Below the pieces are notes generated by a model that saw only the letters and a list, made by a program, of their open reading frames with translations, made no database searches and had not been told where the DNA came from. The position numbers and the translations under genes were made by a program. This document shows positions 21,905 through 33,680 of a stretch of DNA of 64,000 bases, one piece after another. Source of the DNA: Thelephora terrestris (Eukaryota; Basidiomycota; Agaricomycetes; Thelephorales; Thelephoraceae); the NCBI GenBank assembly GCA_015956445.1, contig WIUZ02000022.1:558001-622000 (forward strand), written 5' to 3'. How positions within the stretch are numbered: position 1 is the stretch's first letter; each line of letters begins with the position of its first letter.

Positions 21905-24900
21905 TCACTGCGTCATCTCGTAAAGGGTATCTTTATCACCACTCTCATCCACCAACGCCTTGAGCTTGCCCCCCTCGATCTGGAGGAGCTCGCTTGGCTT
22001 TCCGAATTCGACGACATTTCCCGCATCGAGGACCATCTACGACCGAACAGTCAGCGCTCTGAATATGAGAAAGAGACCAACCCAGATGGCCTACAATTTT
22101 ATCAGCGTCCATAATCGTTTGCAACCTGTGAGCGATCGTGAACAACGTAACGTCCGGTCCGAGATTGGTGCGGAGCGAATTTTGGATGACCGCATCTGTC
22201 TCGTAGTCGATGGCCGAAGTGGCTGTGCAAGATATTTGGTGAGCGAGTAATCTCAAGGCACGGAAAATCACCCAGCTAGGAATTCACCTTCGTCCAGGAT
22301 CAAGAGCTTGCTACGCCGAAGAATGGCCCTGGCAAGTGCCAAGATCTGACGCTGGCCAATCGAAAGGTTTCCCCCACCACTCGAAATGGCCGTCTCCAAC
22401 GTGATCCTTCCCTCGTCGTCCTCTCTCTGGACAGAGAACAGTCCCGCAGCCCGGAGTGCATCATTGAGAGTAGCGTCGTCGTATTGATCGAACGGATCCA
22501 AGTTTCCACGAAGGGTGTCGCTCAGCAGCTCCGGAACCTGTGGAATGATCGTAACGTTCTTCCTCAACGCGTCCAAGTTGATGTCACTGGTCGGAATCCC
22601 ATCGTACAGGACGGCCCCTTCTGTAAGGATGCACCGAAGCAGCGCCAGAGTCAACGAACTCTTTCCGCTTCCGGTGCGACCAACGACCCCGACCCGTTCG
22701 CCGGATCTGATATGGAAGTTGATGCCGTGGAGAACTTCGGGACCATCGGCGCTGTATTTGGCAGTCAGGTTCTCGACGATGAGTTCGCCGCTGGCGGGCC
22801 AATAGGCAGGAGGAACGCCCTCGGGCGTCGGCTTGGGTTCCTGCTCGACGTTAGCGTACTCCTGGATTCTCTCCAAGCTAGATTTTCAAGCGATCAGAGT
22901 CACCCCTCCCAGTAGGAGACCGACAGCCCCACCTGTTTCCGCTGACTTCGAACTCATTCAAGCATCTGACCCACCACAGGATCATGCTGCTGAACCCGAC
23001 GGCCATATTCAACGAGAAACCGATGTTCGCGGCGGAGCCGTGTTTGTTGATAGCGCCAGTTCCGTACACCAGGTAAATCGCCAAAGCAGAGGAGAAAATG
23101 GTGCCGACAGCGTCAATACGGATCGAAATCCACCTGTTTAGATTGTAGAATGCACGAGAGGGGCGCGTGACCTTGTCAATGCGGCGCAACGACTCTTGCC
23201 GAAACGAGTCCTGGGCAGAGTAAGCGCGGATGGAAACTATAATGACCGATCAACTAACACTGTCCCTCGAGGTGATAGAAACCACATACCGATACCAGCG
23301 ATGGCGGCACCAAAATGGGACAAGACAGGTGACCGTGCATTGCTCATCTCACGTTTGACAGAGAGCTGAGCCTTGATGTAGATTTGTCCGAGCCAAGCTC
23401 CGACCACGAACGCAGCGACGCCGGGTAACAGAAAAACGGGCGAGAACGCGACGACAGCAACGAACTTTGCAAACATGCTGATACCCATACCGATCACGGG
23501 GTTGAGATAATCGGGTATCGCACTGTCGACTGCAGTTGGCGTAAGTACAGATTCCCGGGAGGCGGAAACCAATAGCTCCGCTCACCAGATTGCATATCCT
23601 GAGTGCATCGTGCGATGACACGAGCAACGGGTGTGGAGTCGAGCCACCGCAGAGTTGTACCCAGGACTGAAGAAATCAGTCGGCGGTGGATGATCCTCGA
23701 TGCCCTCAACCCTCCGAACATGTACACCGAGGTGGCAATCGCGCTGACAAACGTCGCGAACAGAAGGAGCCCACTGTATCCGAGGAGATACCTAATCGGA
23801 AACTTTCAGAATCGATGACAAAGAGCAGCGAAGACGGGACTTACCGAACAGAGTCGACCTGCCACGGGAGGAGTATCTCGTATTGGGAAGACCAGTAACC
23901 TAAGAACCAAGTTTGCTATGTGGGGTTAGGAAGCTGGGGCGCGGGTAGGAGGTTCACAACACTCACGACTACGAGTGTAAATTCCTCCAAGGACCAACAC
24001 CCGAGAACAATAATCCAGAAGAGAACGGGGAACGATCCGCCCATTCCAACAATGTACATTTGGACTGACGAGTGGAAATTCGGCCTCGTGCAAGTTTGGG
24101 AGGAATCAAGCGGGCTTACTGGCAGACCAACTGACGTGCCCCTCAGCGATCTCTTCTTTCACGATCAACTTGCCTCCCTTTCCTTCGGGGATTTCAGGGA
24201 GAACATCGTCAATAGTTTCATCGGCCTTGACGACTTCTGCTTCTTCAACCTTGATTTCCTTGAGGAGCGCCTTGTTGGACTTGAGGGCCTCGGAGAGTGT
24301 CCCTTGACTCAGGATCCGACCGTCTTGTCCAAGCGAAACGACAAAGTCTGCCGCAGGTCCCGCCAAAGCGACGTTATGGGTCTAGCACCACATTGAACTA
24401 AAGTATCTCGGACCGGAACGCGAAACACTCACCACCAGGAGAACAGTCCGCCCGCGGACGAGGTCGCCCTGCAGACACTTCTCAACGATCCACTTCGCAG
24501 TGTGCACATCCAATGCAGCCAAGATGTCGTCCAAAATCAGAATCTGTGCCTGGGAATAAACGGCTCTGGCCAGCGTCACCCTCGCCTTCTGTCCGCCGCT
24601 CAACGTCAGTCCCTTCTCTCCAACCTCAGTCTGATCTCCCCCCTCAAAGAGCGTCAGGTCTTTGCTCAGTCCACACTGGTGAATGACCTTGCGGTACCTG
24701 ACCTCATCGAACTCCGAGCCGAAGAGGATGTTTTCGCGGATGGTCTCGTTCTGGACCCAAGATTCCTGAGCGGCGTATGCCACGCCGTCCTCCCTCGGAA
24801 GGTTAAACCACGAATCCGGCCCGGAAGGAACGTAGTGCATCTCTCCGAGCAACGCCATCAGAAGGGAAGTTTTGCCGCAACCGGTGGGGCCGACGATCAA

Positions 24901-27691
24901 GTTGATCTTGTTCTGCTCGAACGTCACTTCTTCCTGAATTCGCAGGACAAAATTCCGACGTAATGAACCTGGAGTGGTGGCGCCTGTGGATTCGGAAGAC
25001 CAGGTGAAGGAGGCGTTTCGGATGCCGATGAGCGATGAGTTGCTTGGCACGTTTGAAGCGATCGTGTTCTCTGCCTGGGTTGGGTCAAAAACGTCGAGGA
25101 GCTCGGTCTGAAAAGAGGCGCCTGAGCAATGATCTGGTGGACACACATGGACAAGATTGGTACCTTACGAAGGAAGTCATTGACACGGTCAAGAGAAACC
25201 TTGGCTTGTATGATCATCGGAACGTGATAGAAGGACATCCATATCTGGTTTCGCAACATATCGAAAACTGTGGGAATGAGCTATTTGAGTGACCAAAACC
25301 TGAGAATGATCAAGGCGTACCGGACATCGCAGAGAAGACCTTGGCAGCGGTCATTTCTTCCTTCATGACAACCGTCTGCACATCCGAACATCAAAACGCC
25401 ACCCCTTAGGGACACCCACAGAGGGACTCACATAACACGCGAAAGAGACAATCATAGTGATGACGGGGATGGAAAAACTAGAGAGTCATCAGCACAGATT
25501 CCTAAAACCAGCGCAGCTACTACGCACTTCAGCACGTTTGAGATGATCTCGAGAATTATGTTCTTCCTTTGATAAGCCAATTCTTCCTCTCGTTTAACTG
25601 CGATTTTTTCATCCATGTGTTTCTCCCAACCGAAGACCTTGATCATGCGGATGACGTTCATGACCTCTGTGACGACCTGAACCCGCGCATCCGTCTACAA
25701 CAACACCCGCGATGAGATGGAATCATATGGTATAAACGGTGAAACACGACTCGCCACTTTCATCTTCTCTTTTTGGACGTCCTGCATTTTGGAAGCTATC
25801 CATCCTGGTAGGGGGTAGAGAGCAACCATGGTCACCATGCCCACGATGGCACTCCATCCAAGAATCTTGTATAAGAACACAATGCACAAAGTAACCTGGA
25901 GCGGCAACGAGATGAACAACATGGGGAAATCCCTTCCGTCAACAATGTTGTTGAGGTCGGTCGAGACGAGGTTTGTGATTTTGCCGACAAGGTTTGACTC
26001 CTTCTCCGTTTTACTCTCCTCTTCCGTGTCTTTACCTTTCCCCTTCTTTCCTTTCCCAACGGTGTCTCCGTCGGAAGAGGAGGGAGCGGATTCAACGATG
26101 AGGGTAGAGATGGGAGTTTCATTCGTCCCTTCAGCGGAGTGTTCCACTGTTGAACTCTCTGCGACGGAGGCGGTGTCGGGGGTAGGAGGCTTCGTTGATG
26201 GGCGACTTCCGGATGAAGATTCAGAAGGGTCTGACTTCATTCGTACACGGAGAGCGTGTTCGAACACGAGTTGGGTGACGATTCCTTGGGTACGGATAAG
26301 GAATAGACTCTGCGCATCAAGTCAGAAGTGTCAGGAGATGAATGCGAAAAGACACACTGTCTGGAAGAAGTAGCTACGCGGAGTCATGAGCATAACCACT
26401 CAATTATTATTCTAGCATGATGGACTGACCACTGGAAGAGCGCAGATCCCACAAGAGGGGCAGAGAACAAAAGGAAAACCCAAACCCAGGGCCTAACGAT
26501 GGCATCCTTGCCACCTTCACCGAGGTATGTGAGCAACCGATTGATCGCGATAGGGCTGAGAAAATTTGACAAGCTCTGGTGGATGCATATCGGTCCCACC
26601 GTCTCAGTATTCCATGGAGATCACAGACCTTCAAGGTGAGAAGAAAACACATGATGATATATTCACGACGGAAGATCTTCATGAGACCAAAGAACATATG
26701 CCGCTTGACAGTTCCGGAGAGAGGATCCAAGTACTGGGGGTGATTGGAATGAGAATCGCAAGAGGCGCATACGTGACATGTGAAGACGTACGGGAAAACT
26801 CTGCTTGACAAGGCGAGGTGCCAAATCGTGGTCAGTAAGGGGTGGAAGTTCTTCAGCGGGCAAGTGCGGGACACGAGATGCCTTGGAAATTAGGTCTCCC
26901 ACGAAAAAGAAGAAAACGAATGAGAACCATGAGGCTGTTTGCTCAGGATTAACAGCCGTCTCAGAGTTCTGTTTGATACAGACCTTAGAGGTGGGGTTAG
27001 ATTTGAAGTAACAGGGCAGTGACGAACCTTGGGATGGAGTGGAATGTATTGGGTTGGAACGAAGGACGGGACGATGATGGCGGCAAAGGTAAGAATTCCG
27101 AACTTGGTCCACATGAGCCAACCCTCATGGAGGTCGAGAGGTTCAAGGGTGAAGGTACCTAGAGGATAGATGTCCCTATACCCGTAAACTACCCAAGTAC
27201 CAAGCAAAACCCAGATGAGGTGCGCGTTTGCAACGTTTGCGATTCTTGGAGGTGTCGATACGGCGATCAGAGCCAAGATAGATGCATACGACTGTAAAGT
27301 GGTGAGAATCTCCTGCAATCCGCAACGATAGGACACGCACATAAGCTCCTAAAACGCTCCAATTCAGAAACAAGGCGTGGTGGGTAGAATCGTATGCAAC
27401 ATCCTCGGCCAAAACGAGGGTTGCGACCGCGAGACCGACGAGATCTAGAACAGCTAGAAGACGGAGGATGCGCCAAATGAAAATGCTGGGACCGCCAAAG
27501 CGGTTCACGTGGCGGCAGAGTTTAATGCTGAATCCGCGCGATGCTTCCTCGGGCGGTTGTTCGTGTTCTTGCCCATCTTCTATTATTTTACGCGTCAAAA
27601 GGAAGTAGACGAGCAGTGAGAATGCTGAAGAGGCGGAGAGGATCGCGGGGATTGCGAGCGTGTCGGACCTGAGAACGGGCGGGCTGAACAC
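21905..27691 (-). CDS. ABCC-family (MRP/YOR1-type) full ABC transporter
   Basis: This is a full-length ABC exporter of the multidrug-resistance-associated group, expected in the vacuolar or plasma membrane and moving conjugates or xenobiotics. An N-terminal TMD0-like helical region starts near 27690 (LAIPAILSASSAFSLLVYFL). TMD1 follows, then NBD1 (about 25090-24160) with Walker A GPTGCGKTS (near 24890), Q-loop AAQESWVQNETIRENILFG, signature LSGGQKARV and Walker B ILILDDILAALDVHT. TMD2 comes next, then NBD2 (about 22800-21940) with Walker A GRTGSGKSS (near 22680), signature LSIGQRQ, Walker B LLILDE and H-loop IAHRLQTIMDADKIV. The stop is 21907-21905. NBD1 has aspartate where NBD2 has the catalytic glutamate, the asymmetry usual in ABCC proteins. 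A charged insert lies inside TMD1 (26237-25990). The true start codon is unclear: the open frame at 27691 begins with GTG, so a short first exon may lie upstream. Confidence 0.88.
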
Positions 27692-28185
27692 GAGGAATGA
27701 GATCGTCTGTTCGATCGCGTTTGGGGCTCAACGCGGCTTACTCATGTTTTTGTGACGCGGAATAAACTTGGGTGACGCGTTGAGAGGATTGGTAAAGTAA
27801 AGGAAACCAGCCGTCCTGGGTGAGCAGGGATGGTATGCCGCGCATGTTCAGCAACGGTGGGAGCAGCGCGCAGTGATCAAACCGCTCGCTTTAGTTTATG
27901 TACTTGCGCGGTTGCGCTCACTTGAGCGGTTACGATGAAAGATTGACTCGAATCCTGTAATGGTCTTCCCATTGGCTGAGCGACTAAGTACTCCCGGATT
28001 GATTGGTCATGTAGAACGAGGTTGGTGTCGGCAAACAGATGGCCAGCGTTCGTAGGAAATCAATCTTCACTCCAAACTTGACCCGGTCGAATGATGGAGG
28101 CAATCGATATAAACAGTTGACAGGGCAAACCAACTCCGCCCAGTTAGACGCTCCATCCTTACCCCCTCTCCCTCTCATCCTCACC
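27692..28185. promoter_or_regulatory. Divergent promoter between ABCC transporter and transcription factor
   Basis: A gap of about 490 bases lies between two divergently transcribed genes. CG-rich stretches and repeated GCGGTT/GCGGTTG-like words near 27885-27925 (GCGCGGTTGCGC, GAGCGGTTACG) could be binding sites, but this is only visual. The region may also hold the missing first exon of the transporter. Confidence 0.4.
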
Positions 28186-30646
28186 ATGACAGACATCGAG
28201 TTCAACAAAGACGGAAGTGTCTCTAGGAAGAGACTACACTCCGGAAATTTACCATCCATCCCGCGAACCGAAGAATGTCATGTATGCTCGGCCAAATTCA
28301 CCAGGTACGCACGGATCACCCCTCTCTCCTACGGCTGACCCACCCTCCGCTTCCGAACGCCATAGACTCAATCACCTCAAGAGACACTTATTGACTCGTG
28401 AGCCTTGCTATTGACTCCTGTATACCGTAAAGCCGATTAACTCTCTTTGGCAAGATACCGACTCGAGGAAGCACGAGTGTGAGGTAAATCGTTCCACAAA
28501 CTCACTTAGCCGTACTTACCAATTTTTATTAGAGATGTCGCTTCCAGTTCACTCGGAGAGATCTTCTCACGAAACACCTACGGATATGTGGCAAACCGTG
28601 CGTGAGCGTACCATTTCCCAGACCAATGCTCATAGTAAACACGGAACAGGAAGATCAAATCGCCGAAATCCAGGAGGAAATCTTGTGCGCCTTGCGCCCT
28701 CGCTAAATGCAAGTGCGATTTGCAACAGCCCTGCTCGTGCTGTATCGCCAAGAGAAGAGAATGTACCTTCACCGACTCTAAGTCTGTATCTGCAGTCAAA
28801 GTAACTACTCCGGACGTACACGAGACTGAGTGCATCATTACCCCGCAAACCTCCTCCGACATCATTTTTACCCCGGATGACCTCATTCCACCCAACCCCA
28901 AGTCACGCACCCCCGAAAAGCATGACCCTACCCGCCACCCGCTTGATGTTTCTTCCAGTCTCTGTTTAACACCACCCTTGGACCCGTCGATCGTCAATCA
29001 GAACTGGTTGGGAAGCACTGGCCAGTTTGTTGATCAGTTCAGTTCCTCTTGTCTACAGGATATATTCTTCGACTGGAATGTCCCTCCCGGCTGCAACCCA
29101 CTTGATTTCGCCTCGACATTTTCGCCCATATATGCGTCCGCGGAAACAGCATCGTTGGGTGTAATATCCGACCCAACCCACATTCTCACCCCCTCCGCCT
29201 ATTTGGAACCAGCGAATGCACATCAATCTGCTGCCGAACTCAAACGATACCGTACGTTTCTTGTTTTCCATACTTCTACTCTTCACCTCAATTTTCTCTC
29301 GCTCCCAGTCGACATCTCTGTAAAGATTTACTCTGCCTTCCTCCCCGTTCTGCACTCCACATGGCGGAAAGAAGGAAAATCGCCCCTCCTTCTGACGTTT
29401 ATGCAAGCTACCGGAGCATATCAAGTGGGGACCCGTGAATCCCGGGAGTTTCTGCGCTTTGCTATCGAGGACATGACACCGGTCTTGACCCGTGAGATCG
29501 TGAGTGGCCGCTGACGCGCACGGGACCACAACTGAGCTTCCCATAGACTCGGAGCACCTCGGATGTGGGTTATCAGACCCAACTGCTTGCTGCTTACCTC
29601 TTTCTCCTTACCTACCCTCTGTTCCAACTCCCAACAAACAAACTGGTCCCCTGTCCTTGGTTGATCGTTGTCAGTGAAGCGATCAAAGAGGTTCGTATAT
29701 CACCCTTATCACTTGTCACCCTTCCGTTAACCTTCTCTCAGATGATCTACCGGAAGGACCTGATCAATGACGTCGCTACTTGGCAACCATTCACAACCTA
29801 TCCGCTGACAGCCAGCGCCATGCAAGATGAGTGGGTAAGGTGGGCTGAATACGAATCGAGAAAAAGGCTAGATCCGGATTGTCCACGATCATAACATACG
29901 GGACTGACATCCCCTTTAGGTTGCTGTGGGCACTGTATTGTTTTGATGGCATCCAGGTCCTCTACTTTGGCGGTCGCCCGGCTTACCACATCTCGTGCTT
30001 TCCCGTCCCCCTCGCCTCTGAAAATCCCGTCTGGTACGCGGATAATGTTACGGACTGGCTCAATATCCTCTCCTCTCCTTCTCAGTATGGCCCGTTACAG
30101 GAGCGCCTGGTGGGCGCATCTATGGTCGACAAACTCTATGCCCTCAAGGGGGACTGGGATGCCCCCCTCCCTCTCAACATCTGGCAACTGACATGTACGT
30201 TGATGGCGATCACCGTCGAACTCGAATCGTGTCTATATCAAAGACACAAAACGGAGACCGAGACCAGGTACCTGTTTGATCTTCTCCCTGGGCCTACCCA
30301 AATTACGCTTTTCGGGGAGGGAATGCCCACGTCCACCGTCCGCAAGATGCTACAAAATTGGGTGGAGAGTTTCGCGAATTCCACCGAAGTCATTTACGAC
30401 GGGTGGGAGAGGACCGATTGCGCGTTCCAGGACGTCATTCACTTGTGGTATATCTCGCATGTGTTCTTGGACATGTACGAGAAGCCGACGAACGAGTTCA
30501 AGTATAATGGGACGAGAACCGCGAACGCTGTGAAGGCGTGGTTGTCGAAGAACCTGCCCAGGAGGGACAAGGGGAGTTTCGTGAGGAATCTGGGTAACAT
30601 CAGGTTTCAGAACATGGATTACGAACCTCACCAGGAGGACTGTTGA
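28186..30646 (+). CDS. Transcription factor with two C2H2-type fingers plus Zn2Cys6 cluster
   Basis: This is a predicted nuclear DNA-binding regulator. Start 28186 has a good context (CACCATGAC). Two finger-like units are split over short exons: CHVCSAKFTR joined to LNHLKRHLLTH, then a unit reading CRFQFTRRDLLTKHLRIC. A perfect fungal binuclear cluster follows at about 28678-28770, with spacing C-x2-C-x6-C-x5-C-x2-C-x6-C (CAPCALAKCKC and further), preceded by a basic stretch RKIKSPKSRRK. The C-terminal half (about 29230-30640), with no zinc ligands, looks like the helical fungal-specific regulatory domain: FLSLPVDISVKIYSAFLPVL, TQLLAAYLFLLTYPLFQL, LLWALYCFDGIQVLYFGGRP, VIHLWYISHVFLDMYEKP. The stop is 30644-30646. 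It is divergent from the ABCC gene, which suggests it may control it (inference). Confidence 0.83.
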
Positions 30647-30896
30647 AGAGGTGGCGAGCGATGGGTAGTTCGAGAGATGGTTTGTACAGTGCTGCTTGTG
30701 TTCATATAGACGACAGGATTTCGGTATTGTTAATCAGTCTGTGGATCTTCTAAACATAAATACTCTAGGGATTCTTGCCAATTAGTGTATATTTTATTCT
30801 CTGTACGTATCCACTTCTCAATCTGCACCTTCCGTCGAGGTCCGGTTTCGATTTCGATCATCATCGCACCGAACTTGCCGATCTCATATCATCACC

Positions 30897-33258
30897 ATGT
30901 CTTCCCCAGGCCCATCCCCCCGAAGAAGCCACCTCAAAGTGACGCGCTCGACATCCAACCTCCGCATACCACCTGTATCCTTCACCACTGGCTCCTCGTT
31001 GGTTCACAATACCGAAGCCCTCGCGTCGTCCTCATCGTCGATCAACAACGTCGAAATGTACGATCGAATCCTGGTGACCGAGCCAGAAGCGGACGTCGAC
31101 GCTGCGATAGAGCATCAGACCGCTGTTGGACAGATGGATGCTACCGCGGATGATGAGGAAAGCAAGGAGAACCTTAGGACGAAGCTGAGGAACACTTTGA
31201 GCAAGAAACAGTCGCTTCCTGGTACGTTCTCTCTCTCGCCTGGTTGGTCGAAGGGGTTCGTTTAGCTACGTTGTTGTAGATGTTGGGATTCGACAGAGGA
31301 AGAAAGGGAGGTCGGCTGAAATGAGCGAGTTGACTGCAACACTCCGTTCGTCGGTTCCTTATCTCTGCACCATGACGCCGACGCTCACTGGCAGCTTGGA
31401 TCGTTTACAGCGGAAGAGTACCCTCCCCGGCAATACTTCGTCCTCACGAATGCAGGCAAACCTGTATTCACGACTCTTCGGGACGAATACTCTGTCGAGG
31501 TCGCATCGTCGATCGGGATCATGCAAGCCCTCATCTCCGTCTTCCTAGACGACCAAGATAAGATACGTTCGATCAACGCCGGGTCTTGCAGGATAACGTT
31601 CCTGCTGAGACAACCGCTGTATTACGTCTGCGTGTCTTCTTGGGGAGAACCGGAATCAGTGGTCAGTGGTTCATTGCACGTTTATCGGGCGAGTGGGGAA
31701 AATGGCGCGCGGAAGCTGAGATCTACCAAGAAAGACGCGATTGCACCTCGATTACCTCCATCTGCAAATACTCAGCGTTGTGACGGCTCAGCAACTCAAG
31801 AAGTTGTTCGAACGCCGAACGAATTTCGATTTGCGCAGGTTGTTGGGAGGTAAGGGGACACTGCGAGGCTACGGTTCTTCGCTGTGCTCACTCCCCTTCT
31901 CAGGTGCAGAACCGTTTATGCACACGCTGCTGCAGAGGTTGGAAGGAGACATGGCCATTAATATGTCCTCGTTGCAGTTTCTCAAGTTGGATCAAGCTAT
32001 TCGGTCCCGGGCCGCAGAAGCTCTCATCCCAGTGTCGAAAATGAAGGTTTGTTTTGGCCGTGTCCGTAGAGTTGACAGGAGACTTATGGCTGGGGTCTCA
32101 GGATATGCTTTACATCGTGTTGATTGCGGCAGGACGAATAATCACGCTCGTCCGTCCGAAGAAACATTCGATCCACTCTACAGGTGCTCTGTTCTTGTCA
32201 CCTCTTGGAAATAAACAACACTGAAACCCTCCCGTGTCAGATCTTCACATCTTGCTGAACACTGTCCACGCGCCTTCCATCTACAACAACTCTGCCTCCG
32301 CATCGTGGCTCCCCATCTGCCTACCAAAGTTCAACTCGACAGGGTTTGTCAATACGTATGTGAATTTCGTGCGGCGAGATGGAGATTCGAGTTCGGTGCC
32401 AACGGCGTTAACGGTGGCAGCTGCCACGACCAGCGGCTCGTTACCGGCCGCCACGGGTGGGGATAAGCACACGGACAATCCTCCAGAGTCTGATTTGGGA
32501 GACGGCCCGGATTCTGGGAGTGGGGATGGTGAAAATGGGAGCACGACGGGGCGTTCTCCAAGTCCAGGACCTTCTACAACGAGCATCGGTTTGATTTGCG
32601 TGACGGGAGAGCCTGAATTCGACGTGATACGGGCGTGGGGTGAGAACGTGATCCAGGTCGGTTCCCGTTTCTCCTCCGAGTAGCGGCTCGTGAAATCCGA
32701 TAATTTCGCAGCGGCTGGAGCGAGAAGGTTCACTTGATGCAATTTCTAATGCCATCCGTTCGGGGGGCAGCTCGTACTCTGTCTCAGAACTTGGGATCCC
32801 TGGACTGAGACACTTCTTCTACAAAAGTCGGTCTCACGTCCAAGTGACTGGCCCAGAGTTCGAAGAGCCCTACGAGGAGTTGCAAGAGCGGAGGAGGTAA
32901 CCACCGTTCACGCCGGTCTGCTTCTATGCTAATCTTCCGGGCCACTGCGCAGGTTGATTACACTGTATCAACTCATCCACGACGCTCTGCATGGAAAGTC
33001 TGGACAAGAGAAGACGCTGAAGTTACAGTACATAAGGACGGAGAAGGAGGGTGTCCTCGGATGGGTGCGCACATTTCCCTGCTGCCAAGCAGACCTCACC
33101 TACCGTCTCCGATTTAGATAACCCAGCCTTTCGAACTTTACGCTACGCTCTCCCCGATCTTACCCAAGAGCGCCGTCATCGGGGCAGCGAACGCGGTGGT
33201 GAAGTGGGTGAAGAAAGAGGAAAGCAAGCTGTTCCTCAGAGACGCTCCCACGTTCTAG
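30897..33258 (+). CDS. MON1: Vacuolar fusion protein MON1
   Basis: MON1 forms with CCZ1 the exchange factor that activates Rab7/Ypt7 on late endosomes, vacuoles and autophagosomes. After a disordered, acidic N-terminus (MSSPGPSPRRSHLKVTRS) come the longin-type domains: KHFFVLTNAGKPVFT-like sequence encoded near 31430-31475, ASSIGIMQALISVFLDD, PLYYVCVSSWGEPES, LHLQILSVVTAQQLKKLFERR and FLKLDQAIRSRAAEALIPV. Then follow MLYIVLIAAGRIITLVRPKK, LLNTVHAPSIYNN, WLPICLPKFNSTGFVNTYV, LHGKSGQEK and the very typical C-terminus PILPKSAVIGAANAVVKWVK, then KEESKLFLRDAPTF, with stop 33256-33258. Length and motif order agree with fungal MON1. A low-complexity Gly/Ser/Asp segment (about 32400-32580) is inserted between conserved blocks. 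Several short introns are needed. Confidence 0.92.
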
Positions 33259-33680
33259 GGATTCCGCGATTGCCGCCGAGGACGAGGCGTCCTTCGTTTC
33301 GTTTTCTCCGAATCGGAGGTACGGGTGATGTTAGTACCTGTGGCTTGTGTGCGGCTTAATGTGCTTCCGGGAGCTTTTACTTCCCCGTTGTAACTATGAG
33401 CCGCTTGGCTTTAGCGACACGTTTGTCAGATTTGGTTTGGGTGTGTTGTTGTTTCGTTGTAGTGCTTACTACATTTTTTGTCCGTGTGGTGTTCACTCTC
33501 GTCTCGTGATCACTTTTTGTGCCCCATGCCTGGCAATGATGCCTCAACACAACGTTTTTGCGCTTGACATTTGATCGTGTTATGGGATTCAGCCAGGATT
33601 ATGAATGGGGTTCAAGATGGCCAGCGCGCGGCTTGAGGAAGCTTTCTTGTATTAAATCAAAGCCAGGTTCGAACTCATCC
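33259..33680. other. Convergent 3' region with a duplicated spacer
   Basis: This holds the 3' end of MON1 and the 3' end of the first helicase gene, which converge. The part at 33578-33660 is also present near 51060-51135 (see repeat entry). There is no gene in the remainder. Confidence 0.5.
33578..33660. repeat. Duplicated spacer, copy 1 (3' flank of helicase copy A)
   Basis: This stretch contains GGGGTTCAAGATGGCCAGCG and GGCTTGAGGAAGCTTTCTTG. By eye it aligns at about 80 percent with 51060-51135, the 3' flank of helicase copy C. It is a relic of the duplication that made the array. Confidence 0.75.

Noticed and set aside
24502-24963. Plus-strand open frames across the ABC transporter
   Set aside because: They are antisense to NBD1, whose Walker and signature motifs fix the true strand.
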